Part shown: one piece after another, positions 54,189 through 58,521 of the stretch
Layout: each line of letters opens with the position of its first letter
How positions within the stretch are numbered: the first letter of the stretch is position 1
Assembly (NCBI GenBank): GCA_944375715.1
Contig: CALWAP010000008.1
Location: 1-58,521 of the forward strand
From: an uncultured Clostridia bacterium
Lineage (GTDB): Bacteria > Bacillota > Clostridia > Oscillospirales > Butyricicoccaceae
Direction: 5' to 3'
Length of the DNA: 58,521 nt
Program-made: the position numbers and the translations under genes
Notes under the pieces: generated by a model
Seen by the model: the letters and a program-made list of their open reading frames with translations, nothing else
Database searches by the model: none
Told to the model about the DNA's origin: nothing

Positions 54189-54369
54189 CCCCGTTTGTCA
54201 GCCTGAGAGATTCCGGCCCAAGGCCGTTGCTCCTTTGGCGCTTAAGCAATGAGTGCGCTTACAGCTCTTCAGAGTGCAGTCCGTATCCGGTCCTTTTGCC
54301 TGAAAGTTGCGGCTCCGCGGTGACCTTGCGCGTGCCTTGCCTCTTCGGCGGCCTGTGGCTCTCTCCCGA
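54189..54369 (-). promoter_or_regulatory. Tandem glycine riboswitch of the grd operon
   Basis: On the minus strand both aptamers are recognisable. The first runs from CGGGAGAG through GCCGAAGAGGCAAG to ACTTTCAGGCAAAAGGAC. The second runs from CTGCACTCTGAAGAGC through CGCCAAAGGAGCAA to AATCTCTCAGGCTGAC. A short linker joins them. The element precedes grdX and should switch the operon on in high glycine. The 120 bases to grdX include a T-rich stretch (GCTTATTTTTTTTG) that may belong to the terminator, but the stem is weak and I do not fix the platform. Confidence 0.92.
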
Positions 54370-54436
54370 AAACTTCATCCCGAAATATTCATTTTTCCGC
54401 AAACGCCCTCATTTTCACCCATGCGCTTACGTCTTT

Positions 54437-54464
54437 ATTTTAACATATTGCGGCCATTTGTAAA
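54437..54464 (-). promoter_or_regulatory. Promoter of the grd operon
   Basis: Minus strand TTTACA, 16-bp spacer, TAAAAT, about 65 nt before the riboswitch. Confidence 0.55.
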
Positions 54465-54648
54465 GACATATTTGCCGCGAAAAATGAAAATTTTATTGAA
54501 TTTTCCCGTCCCTTTTTTCTGTTTTTGACAAGAACATCAGACTTCGGGGCACTTTATTGAAAAAAGTTATAACAGCCTTTTTTATTTTTTCTTTTTACGC
54601 TTTAAATACAAAAAGCCTTTTTCATTGCCTCTCTTTTAAAAAAAGCAC

Positions 54649-54677
54649 TTGAAAATCGAGGGATTTCGTGGTAATAT
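54649..54677 (+). promoter_or_regulatory. Promoter of selC
   Basis: TTGAAA, 17-bp spacer, TAATAT, 19 nt before the tRNA. Confidence 0.55.
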
Positions 54678-54696
54678 CATTAAAGCGTTGGCACAC

Positions 54697-54793
54697 GGGT
54701 GTAGATGGGTGCTGGTGTACCCCCCGGTCTTCAAAACCGGTGATAGGGGTTAATAGCTTCTTAGGTGGGTTCGATTCCCACGTACGCCCGCCA
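54697..54793 (+). tRNA. selC: tRNA-Sec (anticodon TCA)
   Basis: A 97-nt selenocysteine tRNA with encoded CCA. Features: a long acceptor (GGGTGTAG opposite GTACGCCC, seven pairs with one G-U and a mismatch at the eighth), an extended 6-bp D stem GGGTGC/GTACCC with a 4-nt loop, an anticodon stem CCGGT/ACCGG around CTTCAAA carrying TCA, a long variable arm of about 24 nt, and a T arm GTGGG-TTCGATT-CCCAC. These are the marks of tRNA-Sec rather than a suppressor tRNA. It lies divergent from the grd operon, whose two UGA codons need it. Confidence 0.95.
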
Positions 54794-54805
54794 CATTTCA
54801 GCGCA

Positions 54806-54840
54806 GGGCACGGAAACATTTCCGTGCCCTTTTTCTTTTT
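54806..54840 (+). terminator. Terminator of selC
   Basis: GGGCACGGAAA-CAT-TTCCGTGCCC followed by TTTTTCTTTTT, 13 nt after the CCA end. Confidence 0.9.
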
Positions 54841-55399
54841 ATCCGATAAACCCCAGGTGTTCCAGGAGGATCTTGGTGCCTATCAGGATAAGTATGATTC
54901 CACCCCATCTTTCGGCATTTATCTTGTCGGCCGAACCGACCCCGGCACCCAGATACACTCCGAAAGCTGACAGTAAGAAGGTCGTACATCCGATAAAGGC
55001 TACCGAATAGAATATGCTGGCTTTCAAAAAGGCCAGCGTAACGCCCACAGCCAATGCATCTATCGAGGTGGCTATTGCCAGGAGGATCATGCTTTTTACA
55101 TCCATCGAGGGGTCCTGGTCCTTTTCCTCCGAAAAGGACTCCTTGACCATGTTGCCGCCGATAAGGCCCAAAAGCACAAAAGCTATCCAATGGTCAACAG
55201 CCGTTATTGCCGCGCTGAAATAAGAGCCGAGGCAGTAGCCAATAAGCGGCATCAGGGCCTGGAAGCCTCCGAAATAGGCTCCTGCCTTAAGCATATTGCC
55301 CGCACTCGCCTTCCTTATAGCCATACCCTTGCATATAGAAACGGCAAAGGCATCCATCGAAAGCCCCACGGCCAGGATAAAAAGTTCGGTGTTTGACAT
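54839..55399 (-). CDS. mntP: Manganese efflux pump MntP
   Basis: A 186-residue, six-helix exporter. The two homologous halves each carry the conserved acidic motif in a membrane helix: VGLSMDAFAVSICKGMA and IATSIDALAVGVTLAF. The cytoplasmic loop has SEEKDQDP. The frame is open to a much earlier Met, but GGGGAGG precedes the ATG at 55399. The Mn-responsive yybP-ykoY leader in front of it supports manganese as substrate. Confidence 0.93.
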   Translation of the reverse strand: MSNTELFILAVGLSMDAFAVSICKGMAIRKASAGNMLKAGAYFGGFQALMPLIGYCLGSYFSAAITAVDHWIAFVLLGLIGGNMVKESFSEEKDQDPSMDVKSMILLAIATSIDALAVGVTLAFLKASIFYSVAFIGCTTFLLSAFGVYLGAGVGSADKINAERWGGIILILIGTKILLEHLGFIG

Positions 55400-55425
55400 A
55401 TCTTTTTCCTCCCCGCGGCGGGCAC

Positions 55426-55566
55426 AAAAAAAGACCCGGCCGCAAATTAATATGCGGTCAAGTCTCATCATCGGAAATATCCTGAGGCAACACCGAACGG
55501 CGCCCGCCGTTAGCATGTCGACATTGCCGCGCGTAAAACGCGCCGATTACTCCCTTGTCCGAGGGC
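55426..55566 (-). promoter_or_regulatory. yybP-ykoY manganese riboswitch with terminator
   Basis: Minus strand GGACAAGGGAGTAATCGGC at the 5' side and GATGAGACTTGACC at the 3' side pair through CAAG/CTTG and form the closing helix, matching the class pattern (GGGGAGUA and GAGACU blocks). TGCTAACGG lies in the middle. The 3' strand also enters a hairpin (55426-55466, GAC...CCGCA/TGCGG...GTC) followed by seven T residues. Mn binding should favour the aptamer and let mntP be transcribed. Confidence 0.75.
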
Positions 55567-55567
55567 T

Positions 55568-55596
55568 ATTATAATATTAAAGTGCATGGCTGTCAA
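55568..55596 (-). promoter_or_regulatory. Consensus promoter of mntP
   Basis: Minus strand TTGACA, exactly 17-bp spacer, TATAAT: a perfect match to the sigma-A consensus. Confidence 0.85.
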
Positions 55597-55632
55597 CCAT
55601 ATGTGTGCTCAAACTTTCGTCAAAAAAAGCGC

Positions 55633-55661
55633 TTGACAAGCGCCCTGGTTAGGTTTATTAT
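55633..55661 (+). promoter_or_regulatory. Promoter of the orphan glycine riboswitch
   Basis: TTGACA, 17-bp spacer, TATTAT, about 35 nt before the first aptamer. It diverges from the mntP promoter. Confidence 0.65.
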
Positions 55662-55695
55662 ATCTAAGGAAAATCGAATAGGCCGGATGAAGAAT

Positions 55696-55840
55696 ACGGG
55701 AGAGGTGCGGCAGAAGCCGCCGCCGAAGGGGAAAGCAAAAGCTCTCAGGCAAAAGGACCGTGTTCCGACGGCTCTCTGAAAAGCAGCTTTTGCTGCACCG
55801 ACGAGGCAACCTTTTGGGGAATCTTTCAGGTTAATGGACA
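55696..55840 (+). promoter_or_regulatory. Tandem glycine riboswitch without a downstream gene
   Basis: First aptamer: ACGGGAGAGGTGCGG, GCCGCCGAAGGGG, GCTCTCAGGCAAAAGGACCG. Second aptamer: GACGGCTCTCTGAAAAGC, CACCGACGAGGCAACC, GAATCTTTCAGGTTAATGGACAG. Both carry the conserved CCGA and TCAGG cores. A promoter precedes it and a terminator follows, but the next 300 bases on this strand hold no gene, and the next real genes run the other way. Confidence 0.88.
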
Positions 55841-55891
55841 GAGGCACATAAAGCAGTAATGATATCCGCTTTCTATGTCTCTGTTTTTTTT
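55838..55891 (+). terminator. Terminator of the orphan glycine riboswitch
   Basis: ACAGAG-x-CATAAAGC pairs with GCTTTCTATG-x-CTCTGT (one bulge), followed by eight T residues. Its 5' arm overlaps the end of the second aptamer, so ligand binding could prevent termination. Confidence 0.75.
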
Positions 55892-55932
55892 GCGTCTTTT
55901 TTAGCTTTAAAGTGCCTTTTTCATATATATCT

Positions 55933-56063
55933 GCGGGGCAGCCCCGCGCAACCCTTATTTCCGCGGCTTTGCCGCGTATGCCCTTCGGGGCTTTTAAACT
56001 GCATACACCTTCTCTTTCCTTTTTCCGGAAAAGCCTCGGCGGCCTCACCTGCCAAGGCTTTTT
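55933..56063 (+). other. Cluster of four hairpins behind the orphan riboswitch
   Basis: Four successive stems: GCGGGG/CCCCGC (55933-55947), CGCGGC/GCCGCG (55962-55976), GCCC-TTCG-GGGC with TTTT (55980-55995), and AAAAGCCT-x-GGC/GCC-x-AGGCTTTT with a long T-rich tail (56029-56069), itself terminator-like. No open frame here looks real. This could be a structured RNA released when the riboswitch antiterminates, or just decayed sequence. Confidence 0.45.
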
Positions 56064-56110
56064 CTTTTTGACGTTGAAAGCGCCCGGCCTTCCATGGGGC
56101 GTTATTTTAA

Positions 56111-56137
56111 AAAGGCGGCCCGGGGCCGCCTTTTTAA
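56111..56137 (-). terminator. Terminator of the minus-strand operon 58.5-56.1 kb
   Basis: Minus strand AAAAAGGCGGCC-CCG-GGCCGCCTTTTT, 4 nt after the stop of the membrane protein gene; nearly symmetrical, so it may also act on the plus strand. Confidence 0.85.
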
Positions 56138-56141
56138 TAAC

Positions 56142-56648
56142 CTATTTCTTCTTTCCCTGCTCCTTAAACTGCTTTTTAAGCACCTTGTAGGTCTCAAGGT
56201 CGTAAACCTTGTGCTTTTCAAAATAGGCCAGGGCCTTCTGATAATTTTCGGGTGTGAAAAGCAGCGTCATGTCCTTTCTTGTCGCCGCCAGGCGCACTCT
56301 GGAAAGGCCCTTTTCCTCCCTTTCAAAGTCGTAATACTTGACATTGTCATAGGAGGTGCTCCATCCGTTTACATATACCCCGTAATCGCTCAGGCCGTTT
56401 TTCATGAAAAGGTTCAAAAGCCCTGCCAAAGCAACGGCCGCCATGGCGGCAATGTTCCAGACATCCCCTCCGCCCCACCTTACGGCGATGATTATTATGC
56501 AGAAAAGGCAGAAAAGCCCGATGCCCGGCTTCTGGCCGGGCAGGGAACCTTCGACCTTTATCTTCTTGTTTGTAAAGGATATGGCCGAAAGCTCCCACAA
56601 AATTATCACGGCGCATATAAAGCATATGACCATTCCCGCGTTTTCCAT
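56142..56648 (-). CDS. Conserved membrane protein, possibly DUF5673-like
   Basis: A 168-residue protein with an N-terminal helix (4-24), two more hydrophobic segments (about 44-57 and 64-82), then a soluble C-terminal domain with GVYVNGWSTSYDNVKYYDFE. That PH-like pattern (a residue run around I-x-Y-x-x-I) resembles DUF5673 proteins, but this is only a recollection. Function unknown. It starts 1 nt after the yfbR-like gene and is the last gene of the operon. Confidence 0.7.
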   Translation of the reverse strand: MENAGMVICFICAVIILWELSAISFTNKKIKVEGSLPGQKPGIGLFCLFCIIIIAVRWGGGDVWNIAAMAAVALAGLLNLFMKNGLSDYGVYVNGWSTSYDNVKYYDFEREEKGLSRVRLAATRKDMTLLFTPENYQKALAYFEKHKVYDLETYKVLKKQFKEQGKKK

Positions 56649-56649
56649 A

Positions 56650-57246
56650 TTATTCCTCCGTTATACGCAATTCGTCCAGCGTCAGCTCATAGGCCGAAAG
56701 CAGGTTTTCGATAAAGTAATCGGCGGCCGGCAGGCCCATGTCCCTTACGGCCTTAAGGGTCTGCTTTTCGGCGATAAGGAACTCTCGGCTGCCGCTTTTC
56801 CTTTCTTCCAGGCATTTTATATATGCCGACAGCTTGTCGGCCGCCTTTACATAACGGTAAACCGCGCTTTCCGACTCCTCCATCTCAAAAAGACTTCTGT
56901 ACTCCGGCTCCAGCTCGGGAGGCAGCATTGTCAGAAGCTCCCTTTCGGCCTCCCTTTCAAGGCTCTTGTAAGCCTTTTTTATAGAGCTTCCGGCATACTT
57001 GACAGGGGTCGGCATGTCCCCCGTCAGTATTTCGGAAGCGTCGTGGAAAAGGGCGCAGCTTGCCGCTTTGTCCGGGTCAATGTCGTCAAAAAAGACATCC
57101 CGGCCGATGACGGCCAGCCCGTGGGCCAGCACCGCCGTTTCAAAGCAGTGCTCCGAAAGGCTTTCCGGCCGGGTGTTGCGCATAAGGCCCCACCGCGTTA
57201 TATACTTCATCCTGTCCATCATGGCAAAAAAGCCGTTTTTCCTCAT
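56650..57246 (-). CDS. yfbR: YfbR-type 5'-deoxynucleotidase (HD domain)
   Basis: A 198-residue HD-domain phosphohydrolase acting on deoxynucleoside 5'-monophosphates. The key residues align with E. coli YfbR: Arg18-Trp19 of the substrate pocket, His33 (SEHCFE), His68-Asp69 (FHDASEILTGD), and a late Asp in KAADKLSAY. It overlaps the upstream pseudouridine synthase by four bases (ATGA), so it is translationally coupled to it. Confidence 0.92.
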   Translation of the reverse strand: MRKNGFFAMMDRMKYITRWGLMRNTRPESLSEHCFETAVLAHGLAVIGRDVFFDDIDPDKAASCALFHDASEILTGDMPTPVKYAGSSIKKAYKSLEREAERELLTMLPPELEPEYRSLFEMEESESAVYRYVKAADKLSAYIKCLEERKSGSREFLIAEKQTLKAVRDMGLPAADYFIENLLSAYELTLDELRITEE

Positions 57247-58145
57247 AATCCCTCCGGCTTAAAGGGCTTTTGCCCCACAAGCTCAAAAAAAATATCGGGC
57301 GGCGGGCAGTAAAGGGATATATCCTTCCCCGCCCCCTTTATGCTTATATGGCACGAATGTAAGGCCGTCCTGGGAAAGCCCGCTTCCTCGTGCCCGTACA
57401 TGAAATCGCCGTAAAGGCTGTGGCCCAAAGCCGCCATATGGACCCTTATCTGGTGGGTGCGCCCCGTCTCCAGCTTCAAAAGCACCAGGCTGCGCCCCAG
57501 GCCCCTTGCAAGCACCCTGTACCTTGTCAGGGCATACTCGCCGTTTTCCGAAACCCGGCGCATTATGCCGAAGCCCTCTTTCCTGGAAATCGGCAGCTCT
57601 ACCCTGCCCTTATCCTCCTTTATCTCGCCCAGGCACACCGCCATGTAAAGCCGCGTTATGCCCCCATTCCTTAAAAGCTCCGAGAGCCGGTTTGCAAAGT
57701 GGGCGTTTTTCGCAACGCACATAAGGCCGCTTGTGCCGCTGTCCAGGCGGTTTACGGCATGGAAGGAAAAGGGCTCTTTCCGCCTTTCCATTTCATAAAC
57801 CAGGTAATTTGCAAGCGTATCGTCATAATGCCCCCTGGAGGGATGGACGGGAAGGGGGGCCTGCTTGTTTGCAATAAGCAGGTCCCCGTCCTCGTAAGCT
57901 ATATCCAAAGGCCCCTTTACGGGCAAAATGTCCTGCTGCCTTCCGCCGTCTTTAAGGGCCGAAAGCACCTGCCCTTTTTTGGGAAGGGCGTTTGTAAAAA
58001 CCCTTTCGCCGTCCAGCATTATGCCGTCGGGCAGCGTCTTGAGCCGCCTTACAAGCCCGGCCGAAAGATCAAGCCTTGTCCTTAAAAGATACCCTGCGCT
58101 TTTGCCCTCGTCCTCGGCGGCCACTTTGTATTCCAGCCGCTCCAT
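57243..58145 (-). CDS. RluA-family pseudouridine synthase
   Basis: A 300-residue RNA-modifying enzyme. The N-terminal part (about 10-65) looks like the S4-like RNA-binding domain. The catalytic Asp135 lies in the motif NRLDSGTSGLMC (usual HRLDxxTSG), and TGRTHQIRVHMAALGH is the second family signature. Which rRNA site it modifies cannot be read from the sequence. The start codon overlaps the upstream stop as TGATG; a TTG three bases earlier is an alternative. Confidence 0.92.
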   Translation of the reverse strand: MERLEYKVAAEDEGKSAGYLLRTRLDLSAGLVRRLKTLPDGIMLDGERVFTNALPKKGQVLSALKDGGRQQDILPVKGPLDIAYEDGDLLIANKQAPLPVHPSRGHYDDTLANYLVYEMERRKEPFSFHAVNRLDSGTSGLMCVAKNAHFANRLSELLRNGGITRLYMAVCLGEIKEDKGRVELPISRKEGFGIMRRVSENGEYALTRYRVLARGLGRSLVLLKLETGRTHQIRVHMAALGHSLYGDFMYGHEEAGFPRTALHSCHISIKGAGKDISLYCPPPDIFFELVGQKPFKPEGL

Positions 58146-58521
58146 CAAAGGTTCTTTGCAAAATACTCCAGCACCCTCCTGCGGTAATAGTCGCTGTCAC
58201 GCATGGTGTGGTGCCTGCCCGGCATTATCAGAAGGTCAAAATCCTTGTCGGCCTTTATAAGGGCGTCCACCACCCTGAGGGTCGATGCGGGATGGACATT
58301 GTCGTCCAGCTCGCCGTGCATCAAAAGCAGCTTGCCCTCAAGCCGCTCGGCATGGTACTCGGCGTTCTGCTTTTCCCAAAGCTCCCTTCTAAATGCCCCC
58401 ATATACCTTTCCGACCACTCGGCCGAGTATATTTCCTGGGAATGGTTGCCGCCCGTCGAAACGCCGACCTTATATATTTCGGGATGGTCGATAAGGCAGT
58501 GGAATGTGGCAAAGCCGCCGC
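58145..58521 (-). CDS. S9 family peptidase (prolyl oligopeptidase/DPP IV type), C-terminal part
   Basis: The gene runs off the window edge; the 125 C-terminal residues are present, beginning GGFATFHCLIDHPEIYKVGV. The GGF is the tail of the G-x-S-x-G-G-F nucleophile motif, so the catalytic Ser lies just outside. The catalytic Asp is in HGELDDNVHP and the His in GRHHTM. It is an alpha/beta-hydrolase that cleaves peptides, often after proline. First visible gene of a tightly packed operon with the pseudouridine synthase, yfbR and the membrane protein. Confidence 0.9.
   Translation of the reverse strand, partial: GGFATFHCLIDHPEIYKVGVSTGGNHSQEIYSAEWSERYMGAFRRELWEKQNAEYHAERLEGKLLLMHGELDDNVHPASTLRVVDALIKADKDFDLLIMPGRHHTMRDSDYYRRRVLEYFAKNL

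Noticed and set aside
54697..54793. Opal suppressor tRNA or degenerate tRNA-Ser
   Set aside because: The 6-bp D stem, long acceptor and 97-nt length are specific to tRNA-Sec.
55859..56071. A 70-codon frame after the orphan glycine riboswitch as its regulated gene
   Set aside because: It starts inside the terminator stem, has no ribosome site and a low-complexity, hairpin-derived product.

Overview
The window looks like a chromosomal segment of an anaerobic, amino-acid-fermenting member of the Clostridia (Firmicutes). The evidence is a complete glycine reductase operon with two in-frame selenocysteine codons, a type III glutamine synthetase, Firmicutes-type riboswitches, strong Shine-Dalgarno sites, zinc-type S14, and a S10-spc-alpha ribosomal cluster running through secY-adk-map-infA-rpmJ. 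Base composition is moderately GC-rich (my impression, not computed). I cannot name the species. No insertion sequence, phage gene or CRISPR array was seen.

Layout. (1) 1-10.4 kb: tRNA-Gly; a THF riboswitch with a FolT-type ECF S component; a nitrilase-family hydrolase divergent from an M20D amidohydrolase; a P-loop kinase-like protein; a GNAT acetyltransferase; alanine racemase divergent from a PduL-type phosphotransacylase; a MATE exporter; glutamine synthetase III. (2) 10.4-16.5 kb: an unknown 67-aa protein, then a reverse-strand operon encoding a GspF/PilC-like membrane protein, four small membrane-anchored pilin-like proteins, a PilT-like ATPase and a class B sortase, preceded by a transglutaminase-like lipoprotein. 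(3) 16.6-26.4 kb: RidA, an amidohydrolase, a phosphate operon (Na/Pi cotransporter-phoP-phoR) with a well-formed Pho box, an ornithine cyclodeaminase-family enzyme, an O-antigen-ligase-like membrane protein, and a second MATE exporter behind a putative guanidine-IV riboswitch. (4) 26.4-28.7 kb: a gene-poor stretch, a 72-aa paralogue of the 67-aa protein, and an M20 peptidase. (5) 28.8-44.7 kb: the ribosomal protein supercluster on the minus strand, including rpmD and rpmJ, which are short and easily missed. (6) 44.8-54.5 kb: a GNAT enzyme and the glycine reductase operon in the order [tandem glycine riboswitch]-grdX-grdE-grdB-trxB-trxA-grdA-grdC-grdD. (7) 54.6-58.5 kb: selC (tRNA-Sec) divergent from the grd operon, mntP behind a manganese riboswitch, a second tandem glycine riboswitch with promoter and terminator but no gene behind it, then a conserved membrane protein, a YfbR-type 5'-nucleotidase, an RluA-type pseudouridine synthase and the 3' part of an S9 peptidase.

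How the parts fit. Glycine is sensed by the grd leader RNA. It is reduced to acetyl phosphate by GrdB/E (protein B), selenoprotein GrdA and GrdC/D (protein C), with TrxA/TrxB supplying electrons. selC supplies the tRNA needed to read the UGA codons. PduL could interconvert acetyl phosphate and acetyl-CoA. The M20 hydrolases, the amidohydrolase, RidA, the OCD-family enzyme and GSIII suit a lifestyle built on peptides and amino acids.

The most unusual items are the gene-less glycine riboswitch followed by several GC-rich hairpins (55.6-56.1 kb), the reduced pilus/secretion operon whose last gene is a sortase coupled to pilT (10.9-15.4 kb), the paralogous pair of small proteins with conserved C-terminal cysteine, and the switch-like leader in front of the second MATE gene.
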